Positions 52,207-61,302 of a stretch of 64,000 nucleotides of DNA are shown piece by piece. Origin of the DNA: an uncultured Chloroflexota bacterium (lineage in GTDB: Bacteria; Chloroflexota; Anaerolineae; Aggregatilineales; Phototrophicaceae). Position numbers and translations under genes: made by a program. The stretch is from NCBI GenBank assembly GCA_937974245.1, contig CALJKV010000108.1, positions 1-64,000 of the forward strand, given 5' to 3'. The notes beneath the pieces were generated by a model. That model was not told the DNA's origin and searched no databases. It saw only the letters and a program-made list of their open reading frames with translations. Numbering within the stretch: position 1 is the first letter of the stretch; the number at the start of each line of letters is the position of its first letter.

Positions 52207-52932
52207 CTACTGGCCCGCCCGCAGCAGCGCGATCCACACATCCACACTGCCGCTTCGGATACTGTTATCCACCGCCGCCAGCACCTCGCCCGGCGTCCCG
52301 GCAGGGAGTGAGGCTTTCTGGTCACCGCTGGCATCCAGGAAACGCTGGTAATCCTGGAGCGCGTAGGCCGAATAGATGGCGGCCCGTGCCGCATACGGGG
52401 CGGGGTCATCCGGGGCAAGGTTAATCGCCTGGTCGAGATCGGCCAGCGCCAGGTCAAAGTTGCCCTCAATCGCGTGAACCATCGCCCGGTTTTGCAGGCC
52501 GAGCGTGTTCTGCGGGTCGAGGCTCACCACCAGCGTGAAATCCCCAATCGCCAGGGCATAATTGCCCGCCCGCGTGTAGAAAATCCCGCGATTGATGTAG
52601 CCTTCCAGCAGTGTTTCATCCAGGTCGAGGGCGCGATTAAAGTCGGCGATTGCCGCGTCCGCGTCGCCTAAGACGGTCTGCGCCAGACCGCGCCGGGCAT
52701 ACGCCGGAGCGTAATCCGGTTGGGCGTCAATGGCGCAGGTATAGGCCGTCAGCGCCAGGGTAGACTGATTCCGCGCCGCGTAAGCATCGCCCACGCCGAC
52801 ATAATAGGTGTAGGCGTCGCCGGTCAGCCCCAGCGGGAGGGGTGGGCAGTCGCCGGTATTCGTTTGGGCCGAAAGGCCGCCCGCGCCCAAAAGCAGCAGG
52901 CAGACCATCAGCCAGGGGTATAGCCGTCGCAT
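52207..52932 (-). CDS. Secreted TPR-repeat protein
   Basis: The 241-residue protein starts with a signal peptide (LYPWLMVCLLLLGAGGLSAQ) and contains about four tetratricopeptide repeats from residue 45 to 180 (YAARNQSTLALTAYTCAIDA, GDADAAIADFNRALDLDETL, GNYALAIGDFTLVVSLDPQN, GNFDLALADLDQAINLAPDD). TPR solenoids mediate protein-protein contacts. The gene lies 14 bases before the solute-binding protein start and 9 bases after the second TPR gene, so these are one operon. Cysteines near residues 29 and 66 could form an exported disulphide. Confidence 0.82.
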   Translation of the reverse strand: MRRLYPWLMVCLLLLGAGGLSAQTNTGDCPPLPLGLTGDAYTYYVGVGDAYAARNQSTLALTAYTCAIDAQPDYAPAYARRGLAQTVLGDADAAIADFNRALDLDETLLEGYINRGIFYTRAGNYALAIGDFTLVVSLDPQNTLGLQNRAMVHAIEGNFDLALADLDQAINLAPDDPAPYAARAAIYSAYALQDYQRFLDASGDQKASLPAGTPGEVLAAVDNSIRSGSVDVWIALLRAGQ

Positions 52933-52941
52933 GGCCGCCCC

Positions 52942-53778
52942 CTATTCCGTCAAGGCTTCATCGAGCAGCAGCCAGCTGCCGTCATCCAGGCGCAGTTCAA
53001 ACGTGAAGCGTGATTCCAGTGCGCCGGATGCCGCCGAGATACGCTCGTCGGGGAAGCGGTTAGCATAGCTTTCCAGTTCGATATAGTCCTGGTATTTATC
53101 CAGCGAACGAGCCGAATACACGATGCCCAGCAGCGCATACAGCCGTCCCGCCAGTGGGTCGAACAGGATCGGCCCGGCGTCCGAAGCGCGTTCCGGGTCG
53201 CGGTACTGTTCCAGTACACCGCTGATCTGGGTGCTTTGTACCCGCTCTTCCAGCAGCGTGATGGCCGCGTCATAGTCACCCAACAGCGTGTAGATGATGG
53301 CACGGTTGTTTACCGCCCGCAGGTAGCCGCTGTCCAGTTCCAAGGCGCTTTCAAAGTCCCTGGCCGCCCGTTCATAGTCAAACTGAAGCGCGAACACCAC
53401 GCCGCGATTGTTCACCGCCGCCACCGAGTCCGGTTGGCGCTGGATAGCCTGGTTATAATCCTGCTGGGCGCGGGCGAAATCGCGCAGGCGGGTGTATGTC
53501 AGGCCGCGGGCCATGTATGCCGGGAAGTAAGCTGGGTCTATCACACGGATAATGCAGGTGAAACTGCGTTCGGCGCTGCTGAGTTGATTGGTGTTCAGGT
53601 AGGCGATGCCCTCGCCCATATAGTAACCAGCGCGGATGTCCGCCGACTGCCCTTCAAATGCCGGGCAGACCGGGGGCGGCGGCAGTGGGATGGGGGTGGG
53701 GGTGGCATCCTGGGCGCTGAGGGCGCCGACACCGATCAACAGGCTAATCACCAGGATAAAGAGCGATTTTTTCACCAC
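52942..53778 (-). CDS. Secreted TPR-repeat protein
   Basis: The 278-residue protein has a signal peptide (SLFILVISLLIGVGALSAQ), a short Pro/Thr linker (ATPTPIPLPPPPVCP) and about three to four TPR units between residues 50 and 185 (LRDFARAQQDYNQAIQRQPD, FDYERAARDFESALELDSGY, GDYDAAITLLEERV). The C-terminal part ends in a compact FELRLDDGSWLLLDEALTE segment. It shares layout with the next TPR gene and is probably a paralogue. GGAGATTGTGTCGTG precedes the ATG. A 171-base gap upstream may hold an internal promoter. Confidence 0.82.
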   Translation of the reverse strand: MVKKSLFILVISLLIGVGALSAQDATPTPIPLPPPPVCPAFEGQSADIRAGYYMGEGIAYLNTNQLSSAERSFTCIIRVIDPAYFPAYMARGLTYTRLRDFARAQQDYNQAIQRQPDSVAAVNNRGVVFALQFDYERAARDFESALELDSGYLRAVNNRAIIYTLLGDYDAAITLLEERVQSTQISGVLEQYRDPERASDAGPILFDPLAGRLYALLGIVYSARSLDKYQDYIELESYANRFPDERISAASGALESRFTFELRLDDGSWLLLDEALTE

Positions 53779-53949
53779 GACACAATCTCCTTTAGGATAA
53801 CGGCCAGCGAACTGGACATAACTGTTACGATCTTGCCTTGAACCATTTGCTTCTAGTATTCGCGGACATGGTATTCCCTGTCCCCGCTTTTTGCTCGGTA
53901 TTTCTGGGTACGATATATGGTGTTTCTACCTGTTTTTCCCAGACCTCGT

Positions 53950-54933
53950 CTAGCTCACCGGATTGCGTATCCGCAGCGGCTCGATCAATGACCCGGCAAA
54001 AATCATGTTGCGCTCAACTTCGGCCAGGCTTGCTAACTGCGCATCCACATACGTGGTTGTCAGCACGAAGCCGGGGGCGCAGGCGTCCTCAAAGGCGCTG
54101 ATCGCCGCGTTAATGCCGTCAATCGCATCGTTCAGCGCGATCACTGCACCCTCAAAAGTCGGTTCTTTCACCACGTCCGTCGCCACCAGCGAACGCGCCA
54201 CACGCGGCGGCACGGGCGCACACGCCACCTGATTGCCCCCGGCGATACGCCGCCACACATCCCGAATCTGGTTGTAACTGGTGAGCGCCAGCGCGTAATT
54301 CTCCTGCATCGTCAGGAATAAACGGCCATAAGAGAACAGGTAGGATAAATCGAGCAGGCGGAATAAATTCCCCTCAATAATGCGCAGGTTCTGGGTGCCG
54401 ATCCACACCAACCGCCCCTGGTAACGCGCCTGTACCCGCAAATAACCACGTTCCCCCACCCGCCCGGTAAGTTCGACCACCGTCTCCGGTGGGATGATCC
54501 CCTGCTCAAGACCGGGGGCCATCGTCGTGAAGCTGGCGTAATACGGTGTTTCCCGAACGGTTTCCGCCAGTGCCGCCGCCCGCCGGATGAACCGCTGCGC
54601 GTTGATGCCGTCTACCGGCAGTTCAACCACGTTACCCGACCACACCAGCAAAACGGACGCAATCCAGCCCAACTGCCCCTCGTATTCAACCTGTATCCAC
54701 TGGGTATCAGACGTGCGGCCATAGGCGGGCAGCGTGGCTACCGGCGGCACGACCGCCAGTCGCGCAAAGGCGCGCCCTGGCCCGGTACGCAGGGAGCTAA
54801 AATCCTGGGTCGTCACGTAGACCGGAGTCGGGCCGAAGATCGGGCCAGACGGCGTGGGTTCGGGGGTGTCCTGGGCGGCTGCCCCGCCCGTCACGATCAA
54901 CAGCAGGCAGCACAGCATAAACAATCGTCTCAT
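53950..54933 (-). CDS. Secreted SH3-domain protein with helical C terminus
   Basis: This 327-residue protein has a signal peptide (MRRLFMLCCLLLIVTGGAAA), a short PEPTPSG linker and an SH3 domain at about residues 36-100 (VTTQDFSSLRTGPGRAFARL, EGQLGWIASVLLV), then a second degenerate SH3-like stretch near 140-185 (GERGYLRVQARYQGRLVWIG). The last 130 residues are helical with two conserved cysteines (ACAPVP, EDACAPGF). The ATG overlaps the end of the large propeller gene by four bases, so the two are translationally coupled. It is probably exported and bound to the envelope or the propeller protein. Confidence 0.8.
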   Translation of the reverse strand: MRRLFMLCCLLLIVTGGAAAQDTPEPTPSGPIFGPTPVYVTTQDFSSLRTGPGRAFARLAVVPPVATLPAYGRTSDTQWIQVEYEGQLGWIASVLLVWSGNVVELPVDGINAQRFIRRAAALAETVRETPYYASFTTMAPGLEQGIIPPETVVELTGRVGERGYLRVQARYQGRLVWIGTQNLRIIEGNLFRLLDLSYLFSYGRLFLTMQENYALALTSYNQIRDVWRRIAGGNQVACAPVPPRVARSLVATDVVKEPTFEGAVIALNDAIDGINAAISAFEDACAPGFVLTTTYVDAQLASLAEVERNMIFAGSLIEPLRIRNPVS

Positions 54934-57900
54934 CGTGAACCTCCGTCATCCGTCCACAGCAGCAGCCCGGTCACTTCGGTACTGATGATTGTCACCGCCC
55001 CCGTCTGCGTATCCAGAATGAGCGTGCGTGGATTGCGGAACTGGTACTGCTGTTCCAGGGTAATTGGTGTGACCGGTGTGGCTGCCAGTGCGAAGGCAGA
55101 CAGAGGGGTGGGCTGCCCAGAAGGCGACTGAGTAAGGATCATAGCCTCTGCCGTTACCGTTTGCCACGAGGACGGCGTCGGCGCAGTCGCGGTAGGAGTT
55201 GGCCCTGAAGGTGGCATGTTGGCGCTGGAGGTTGCCGTGATAGGCGGCGCTGAGAGCGGCGCGTTGGTGGAGAAAGCAGCTTCCTGCGTGATAATTCCGA
55301 CTTCGGGCGTCGGCATCGGGAAGATATCGCCCTGTGGCGGTAGGTTCAGCGTGAAGGCCAGGTAGCGACCATCCGGCGACCAGATGAAATCCGAGCCGCT
55401 GCTGCTGCTCACACCGCTTTCAGGGATACAGTAGCGACGAAAACTGCCCGTTTCGCTGTCCCAGATACGAATCTTGAACGGCAGTTCACGGGCGGCCAGA
55501 CGCCCTATATACTCGTCCCCCGGTGTGGTATACCAACTGACGCGGTAACGACCATCCCGCGACCAGATGCCGGAAGGAAGCTGGCCGATCACCCGGTGTT
55601 CCCCGGTTTCGCTGTCGAAAGCGGCATAACCCACATCCCCCGCCACCCAGTAATACAGATAGCGTCCGGTAGGACTCCAGGATGCTGTGAGCGTCCCTGA
55701 GTCCATTCGGGCAAAGTAGTCGTAGGTATGCGTCCGCAAGTCGTAGATGTAGTACTTCGCACCAAAGGGCGGATAGGGCGTCGAAACCAGCACAAACGAC
55801 CCATCACCAGGTTGGCGGGCGACGATGCTGGTCGGTAGGCCTTCCACAGCTATTGCGAGGGGCACGGGCACATACGGCTCGCTGCGTTCCCCGGTTGTCA
55901 CGTCGAAAATTCGCGTAAGCGTGATCTGCCCGCTGTAGTAGCGCAGAGCGTCCTCACCCTGTTCGGCGCGGATTTTTTCCGCTACATCCTCAGTCAGATA
56001 GCCGGGATAGCTGTATTCAAGCTGCGTGTTGTTCACCCAGCGCAGCGACTGCGGGAAGTAATTCACTTCCTCCGGGCGGAAGAGCGTCGTAGCCTGCGAA
56101 CCATCCGGGCGCGAGACGATGACCGACTCGGCAATCCACACAATCCAGTTTAGATCAGGGCTAAAGGTGCAGTTTTCGCCCAATCCGCAGTAGGGCAGGC
56201 TGTCGTTAGCGACGAAAGCGCCAGTTTCCGGTTCCAGCACCCACACGCTGTAAAATCCATCGGCGGGCGGCGCGGCGAACAGACGTCCGGGGGCGGCGAA
56301 TCCTGGGGGCGGCGCATCCAGTGTGTAAAGAGTTTGCACCGGGCAGATGTCTGTTGTCTGGCCGAATGCCTCTGAATCGGGTGTGGCCTGGGGCAGCGGG
56401 GGCGGCGTCGGCGTTACTGTCGGCGTCAGCGTCGGGCGCACCTCGCCAATGAAGTCGAACGGTTGCGTCGCCGTTGGGGGCAGCCCGATACTGCGCGGGG
56501 CTTGTGCCTGGCGTGTGGCTTCGGCAGCCTGCTCCTCGCGCAGCAGGTCGTCGTACCTCTGCGTGAGCTGGTAGATGGTCACGAAGCCGTAGCGGTCTGC
56601 GACGGCATAGCGCGTCCCGTCCTGGCTCAGAACCGGGTTGGTTGGCGGCTCATTGAACTGGTCCAGGTAGAAGTTATGGAGGAAATTCACGTCCCGCTGT
56701 GCCGGGCGCACCAGTTCGGGCCGGTACGTTCCGGCGAAGCGATTCCCGGTCAGCACGTCGATTGTATAGTACAGCGTGTCGCCAGTTTCGCTGTAGTTGG
56801 TCGTCTGCGGCGCACCACTGGCGGCGGTTGCGGTGGGGGGGATATTCATGTTCGGGTCGCTGGTGGGCGTGGCGGCCACCCGGAAGGGTGAGTTAATCAG
56901 CCCTTCGCAGATCATCGTCTCAAGTTGTGTAATCTGCGCTTCGTCCAGGTCGGCGATGATCTCACGCCACAGCGCAGCGAAATCTACGGCCTGGTTCGCA
57001 AAGCGATTTGTCAGACAGATTGGCACGCCGGGGATGATATACGGAACCGGGGTACGCAGACTGCGGTAGTAGAAGCCGGGCGTGGGTGTCAGCGCCGGGA
57101 TAAATCCATCAGCTTCTTCCGGCAGCGCCCCACACATGCGCTCGGTGAGTGTCCCTAACTGGTAATTGCTCAGTTGCAGTGTCAGCCCTTCCCATACCGG
57201 TAGCCAGCCCTCGTATTCTCCGGGGAAGGCATTCACCAGGCAGGTTGGCAGGCCGGAAGCATCGTACTCCAGCCCATAGCGCCTATCCGGCAGCCAGTAA
57301 TGGTTTGACCCGGCCACGTAGATGCGCTCATCATCCACCCACCCGGCGTCATAGAAATCGGGCGGCAGGTCTGCCCCCGCGATGTACAGGATTTGCCCCA
57401 GGTCGAAGTCGTAAACTGCCAGTTCGGTGTAGCTGTTCTCGTCTGCCGGGATGGTGGGCTGGTAGAAGGCGATTACCCGACTCCAACCAGGGCTGGGGAT
57501 GATCTGAACCGCCGACCCAGCACTGGTCGCCGGGATTTCGAGCTGGCGGCGTTCACCGCCCAGCACATCCACGCTTTCGATCACGATGTTCGCGCGGAAA
57601 CTCTGCGTCAGGTAGTGCGTACCGTCGGTGGAACGGGCGATAACATCCCCATTCAACTCGATGGACGCCTGCTGCAGAAGCTGCCCGGTTGCTACATCCC
57701 ACACCCGGAGTTCCTGCCCCCGGAAGGTGTACAGCCGCTGACCGTCCGCACTAAAACGAAACTCATCAAACGGGACGGTGTACTGATCTTCAAAGGCGAG
57801 CTGCTGGCCGCTGCGGGCATCAAACCGCTGGAAATCCGTCACTATTACGTTTCCATCGGCACGGTAGGCCAGGGGGCGCGAACCGTTGGTATCAATCTCA

Positions 57901-59111
57901 ACCGGGTAAAGGGTGCGTTCCAATCCACAGCTTTCCAGGTCATAGATTTCGATGGGTTGCAGACCGGATGCCCGACGCACCATCAGCCGTGTGCCGTCCG
58001 GGCTGAGGCGCATCTGCTGCGTATCCTGCGGGTAAACCAGTTCGAGCGAACCGCGCCCCTGTGACTCGACGAAGTTGTACATAAGCAGCGCAGGCTGGTT
58101 AGCGCCGGTTGAAAGCGGCTCGAGCACGTCAATCAGCATGAACGTCCCCGGCTCGTGGTTTTGGTAGCGCAGGTATTCGTCCCCATAGAGCAGGCGCAGC
58201 AACGGCGTCTCCCGCAGACTGTTGAGGGCGCATAACACGCGGGCACTTTCGCCCAGGCGCAGGTTCTGCATAGTTTCCAGGTTGCGGTAGTTCAGGTCGC
58301 GCCCCAATGATATGTCGAATATCGCGCCGGTTTGGGCGTCCACCTGGACAATCTGGTTGTTCATGCGGGGGTCTACATACATCAGGTCACTGTTGGCGCT
58401 GTGCCAGACGTAAATAGGGTCCTGCTCGGCGCGACTGGCAGGGATTTCAGCGATCACATCAAAAGACCGCCCCCGCCCGTCAATGACCTGTAAACGGTTG
58501 GGTTGTCCGGCCACCAAAAAGAGGTCGCCACCGAGTACCAGTCCGTTTCGGTAGTTAAAGAAGGCGAACGCTTCCGCACCCCCGCGCAGTCGTCCCGGCG
58601 CTTCATCGCGGGCGGCGGGCAAGTCCCATATCCAGGGGATGATGTCGGTGTCGTTTTCACTGCGGCGAGTGGCCTGTGGCGCGGGGACAACCGTATCCAG
58701 CAGCAGCCAGGTGTCATCCGGGGAGAACAGCAGCGGCCCTTGTACGAGGTTCGCGCCGTCCGGCTCGAATGTCAGCCGCAGTTGTCCGGTTTGCGTATCC
58801 CAGAGTTCCACACGGCGGTCAATCGCCAGCGCCAGGTAACGTCCGTCATGGCTGAAGGTATAGGCGTTATACGCGCCCCGTTCATAGAGGACATGCTGGG
58901 TGGTGTAGCTCGCGGCGTCCGCCAACAGCAGTCGTCCTGCTAAATCCACCAGCGCCAGCCGGTCAAAGGCCGGGTCGTAGCGAATACCCTGCGGGCGGCG
59001 CTCCCCGATCTGCTGGAGCGGCGTGAACAGCGGCTGCTGCCCTCCTTGCGCCCAGACAACACCGATGGCGGACAACACCATCACAATCACAAGCAGCCAC
59101 TTACGCGCCAT
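54930..59111 (-). CDS. Giant secreted beta-propeller (WD40/TolB-like) protein
   Basis: 1393 residues from the ATG at 59111, preceded by GGAGAAAC; an upstream ATG adds six residues. After a signal peptide (LLVIVMVLSAIGVVWAQ) the first 630 residues hold WD40-like blades (YTFSHDGRYLALAIDRRVEL with WDTQTG, LSPDGTRLMVRRASGLQPIE, FSADGQRLYTFRGQELRVWD). A helical segment and two Thr/Pro linkers (PTLTPTVTPTPPPLPQATPD; PTPTATAPTPSS) surround a second propeller at about 930-1260 (FSPDLNWIVWIAES, WSPTGRYLYYW, WSRDGRYRVSWY). No enzyme motif is seen. It heads the secreted operon, and a predicted promoter lies directly upstream. A role as an extracellular scaffold is inferred. Confidence 0.83.
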   Translation of the reverse strand: MARKWLLVIVMVLSAIGVVWAQGGQQPLFTPLQQIGERRPQGIRYDPAFDRLALVDLAGRLLLADAASYTTQHVLYERGAYNAYTFSHDGRYLALAIDRRVELWDTQTGQLRLTFEPDGANLVQGPLLFSPDDTWLLLDTVVPAPQATRRSENDTDIIPWIWDLPAARDEAPGRLRGGAEAFAFFNYRNGLVLGGDLFLVAGQPNRLQVIDGRGRSFDVIAEIPASRAEQDPIYVWHSANSDLMYVDPRMNNQIVQVDAQTGAIFDISLGRDLNYRNLETMQNLRLGESARVLCALNSLRETPLLRLLYGDEYLRYQNHEPGTFMLIDVLEPLSTGANQPALLMYNFVESQGRGSLELVYPQDTQQMRLSPDGTRLMVRRASGLQPIEIYDLESCGLERTLYPVEIDTNGSRPLAYRADGNVIVTDFQRFDARSGQQLAFEDQYTVPFDEFRFSADGQRLYTFRGQELRVWDVATGQLLQQASIELNGDVIARSTDGTHYLTQSFRANIVIESVDVLGGERRQLEIPATSAGSAVQIIPSPGWSRVIAFYQPTIPADENSYTELAVYDFDLGQILYIAGADLPPDFYDAGWVDDERIYVAGSNHYWLPDRRYGLEYDASGLPTCLVNAFPGEYEGWLPVWEGLTLQLSNYQLGTLTERMCGALPEEADGFIPALTPTPGFYYRSLRTPVPYIIPGVPICLTNRFANQAVDFAALWREIIADLDEAQITQLETMICEGLINSPFRVAATPTSDPNMNIPPTATAASGAPQTTNYSETGDTLYYTIDVLTGNRFAGTYRPELVRPAQRDVNFLHNFYLDQFNEPPTNPVLSQDGTRYAVADRYGFVTIYQLTQRYDDLLREEQAAEATRQAQAPRSIGLPPTATQPFDFIGEVRPTLTPTVTPTPPPLPQATPDSEAFGQTTDICPVQTLYTLDAPPPGFAAPGRLFAAPPADGFYSVWVLEPETGAFVANDSLPYCGLGENCTFSPDLNWIVWIAESVIVSRPDGSQATTLFRPEEVNYFPQSLRWVNNTQLEYSYPGYLTEDVAEKIRAEQGEDALRYYSGQITLTRIFDVTTGERSEPYVPVPLAIAVEGLPTSIVARQPGDGSFVLVSTPYPPFGAKYYIYDLRTHTYDYFARMDSGTLTASWSPTGRYLYYWVAGDVGYAAFDSETGEHRVIGQLPSGIWSRDGRYRVSWYTTPGDEYIGRLAARELPFKIRIWDSETGSFRRYCIPESGVSSSSGSDFIWSPDGRYLAFTLNLPPQGDIFPMPTPEVGIITQEAAFSTNAPLSAPPITATSSANMPPSGPTPTATAPTPSSWQTVTAEAMILTQSPSGQPTPLSAFALAATPVTPITLEQQYQFRNPRTLILDTQTGAVTIISTEVTGLLLWTDDGGSR

Positions 59112-59146
59112 ACGGTTTCTCCAGGACATGCGAATCGCCTACTCAT

Positions 59147-59176
59147 ACTATAAATCGCTTATAGCAAATTCACCAA
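59147..59176 (-). promoter_or_regulatory. Predicted promoter of the secreted-protein operon
   Basis: On the minus strand TTGGTG (59171-59176) and TATAGT (59147-59152) are 18 bases apart, 36 bases before the propeller start. A CTATAA/TTATAG palindrome (59148-59164) overlaps the -10 box and might bind a regulator. Confidence 0.55.
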
Positions 59177-59248
59177 CTTGCGGCTACCCACCGCCCAACC
59201 AACGCTTAGACTACGAGGGAGAAGATGGTGCTATCGTAGCGGTAACAG

Positions 59249-59264
59249 ATAATGACATTATAAT
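59249..59264 (+). promoter_or_regulatory. Predicted -10 region of the SH3/FecR-like gene
   Basis: TATAAT (59259-59264) lies 31 bases before the ATG and overlaps the palindrome ATAATG-A-CATTAT (59249-59261). A clear -35 box is not visible. The pair of divergent promoters suggests coordinated expression of the two neighbouring transcripts. Confidence 0.45.
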
Positions 59265-59295
59265 AAAAACATAACCACGAGGCATTTAAGAACTG

Positions 59296-60936
59296 ATGAA
59301 GACTCTCCTGCTATTGTTGATCGTGCTGTTAGGGGCACTGCCCGCTCAGGCGCAGTCGGCGTGCCCGGCAGGCGTGCTGCTGGATTTCGCCCGCGCCGCT
59401 TCCACCTGCTACGGTTTGGAAGGCGAGCAGGCCTGTATTGGCGGAGCGGGTGTTGTGGCGGTGGGGTTTGGCGGGCAGCCGGTGACCGGGTTCAGCCAGA
59501 TTGGGGATCGTGTGAATATCGGCGCGCTGCAAAGCCTCTCACTTGCGAGTGCAGATGACAGCCTGCCAGTGGTATCGCTCAATGTGCAGGCGAACCTGAC
59601 CGATGCCGAACGGCGACAGGTCGCGCTGCTGCTCATCGGCACGGCGACGCTGGAAAACGAAATCCCACCGCTGGTCGAGCGCGTCGCTTTTGTCAGCGGG
59701 ACGGCCAACTTACGCGCCACACCGCAGGAAAATGGTGACATCCTGGGGCGGGCTGGGATTAATGAAAGCGTTGTCGTCAACGGGCGCACGCAGGATGGGC
59801 GCTGGTTGCGGGCGCGACTGCGCGACACTAACGCGATTGCCTGGGTCGCTGCCGAGGTTGTGACCGGCGATAACCTGAGTACGCTGCCCATCGTCCAACC
59901 GAATGCGCCGGTTTACCGCCCATTCGAGATGCTGCGCCTGACAACCGGGGGCGGTTCGTACTGCGATGGGGCGCTGACGGACGGCCTGCTGCTGCAAACG
60001 CCCAGCGCGGACACAGCCGTGATCCTGACTCTCAATGGCGCCCACGTTGAATTGGCGGGGACATTCTTCATGACAGCTGATGATAGCGCACTCACGATCT
60101 ATGCCCTGGTGGGACAGGCAGTGGTCAACGAGGTGTTCATCCCGGCGGGGGCGCAGGGTGTCGTCAGCGGGGATTCCGTAACAGTGGAAGGGAATCCCCC
60201 GGATTTCCTGCCTGGGCTGCCGCTGGCGAACCTGCCGGCATTTATTCGCGTGGCTGCGCCGCTGACCGAGGAAGCCATCACCCGGGCGCAGGCCGATTAT
60301 GCCGCTGCGCTGGCGGCCCAGGCGGTACAGCACCAGCCGACGGTTGAGGCGGTGGATACAAGCTGCCGCCGTATCGTTCGTCGTGATGTCTCGCTGTATG
60401 CCGGGCCGGGCAGCTTCTACGAGGCGATCAACGAAATCCAGGCCGGCAGCACGGTTGACCCCATCTTCCAGACCACTGACCCACAAGGTAGCGCATGGTA
60501 TCAACTGCGGGGCAGCAACTGGATTCGCGCCGCGCAGGTTATCGAGCAGGGCGAATGTCCGGCGATTCCGGTGACGACCAACATCACCGCCCCACGTACC
60601 AACCAGCTTTCACTGGAAACCTGCCAGACGACGAACGGGCCGCTGCGGGCCGGGCAGCGCGTCACCATCCAGTTCACGCCGCCTCCATGGGATAACTACC
60701 CGGATGCCCGCGATGCCGCCCGGATTGACCCTGGTCGCATCACGATCGGGTCACAGCGTTATGCCGCCAGGGCGACCCAGGCCATATTGATCGCCGGGAC
60801 GATTGGCGAGGATGATGAACGCTGGCAGCGTCAATTCTATGTGATTTGGGATGCCGTCCCCGGCACGTACCGCATTGAGGGGGATAGAGTGAGCTACAAT
60901 CCCATCTGCACCATCACCGTGCCGGTGGGGGGATGA
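59296..60936 (+). CDS. Secreted protein with two SH3 domains and a FecR-like region
   Basis: This 546-residue protein has a signal peptide (LLLLLIVLLGALPAQAQ), a cysteine-containing N-terminal domain (residues 20-125), SH3 domain one at about 128-187 (GTANLRATPQENGDILGR, IAWVAAEVV), a FecR-like beta region at about 205-300 and SH3 domain two at about 355-412 (RRDVSLYAGPGSFYEAINEI). A beta-rich C-terminal domain (430-546) includes AGQRVTIQFTPPPWDNYPDA. The first 300 residues follow the same order as the protein at 40125, so they are paralogues. It diverges from the propeller operon across a 184-base region with promoters for both, which suggests coexpression. Confidence 0.82.
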   Translation: MKTLLLLLIVLLGALPAQAQSACPAGVLLDFARAASTCYGLEGEQACIGGAGVVAVGFGGQPVTGFSQIGDRVNIGALQSLSLASADDSLPVVSLNVQANLTDAERRQVALLLIGTATLENEIPPLVERVAFVSGTANLRATPQENGDILGRAGINESVVVNGRTQDGRWLRARLRDTNAIAWVAAEVVTGDNLSTLPIVQPNAPVYRPFEMLRLTTGGGSYCDGALTDGLLLQTPSADTAVILTLNGAHVELAGTFFMTADDSALTIYALVGQAVVNEVFIPAGAQGVVSGDSVTVEGNPPDFLPGLPLANLPAFIRVAAPLTEEAITRAQADYAAALAAQAVQHQPTVEAVDTSCRRIVRRDVSLYAGPGSFYEAINEIQAGSTVDPIFQTTDPQGSAWYQLRGSNWIRAAQVIEQGECPAIPVTTNITAPRTNQLSLETCQTTNGPLRAGQRVTIQFTPPPWDNYPDARDAARIDPGRITIGSQRYAARATQAILIAGTIGEDDERWQRQFYVIWDAVPGTYRIEGDRVSYNPICTITVPVGG

Positions 60937-61302
60937 TAGGGTGGCGAGTCCGGCGTAGCCCGGCGGAAGAACTGGACACTCAATAGTAGCCCTCGTTTGG
61001 GGGCAGGACACTATGTAATCACCCGCGAACTTGTCCAAGAGAGGGCGGGGGTTTATATTTTGAGAACTTATCCCGGTTTTAAGATATTTGCAAAGGGTCT
61101 TGGCCGAAAAGTTGATAGAAGCCAGAGCGACCCGGACGCCGCGCGGGACTGCTTACTACGATTGTGCGCAGCAACCGGAGAAAAGTCCATTCGAACGAGC
61201 GTACGACTAGCTCGCACTAGTCAACTGCCGCCAGAACTCGTTAGTGTTACTCGGAATACCCGTCCCAATCACAAGCTATTGGAAGGAATGCCAAATAGTT
61301 GA
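60937..61302. other. Intergenic region without a convincing gene
   Basis: These 366 bases lie between convergent genes. A frame of about 100 codons (60997-61302) has no recognisable domain, no ribosome site and composition unlike its neighbours, so I do not call it. The short text GAAGGAATGCC occurs twice near the end (about 61279 and 61312), the second copy inside the 3' end of the WD40 gene, hinting at a small duplication. Confidence 0.4.

Noticed and set aside
60997..61302. A 101-codon frame between the SH3 and WD40 genes
   Set aside because: No ribosome site, no domain and odd composition; likely random.
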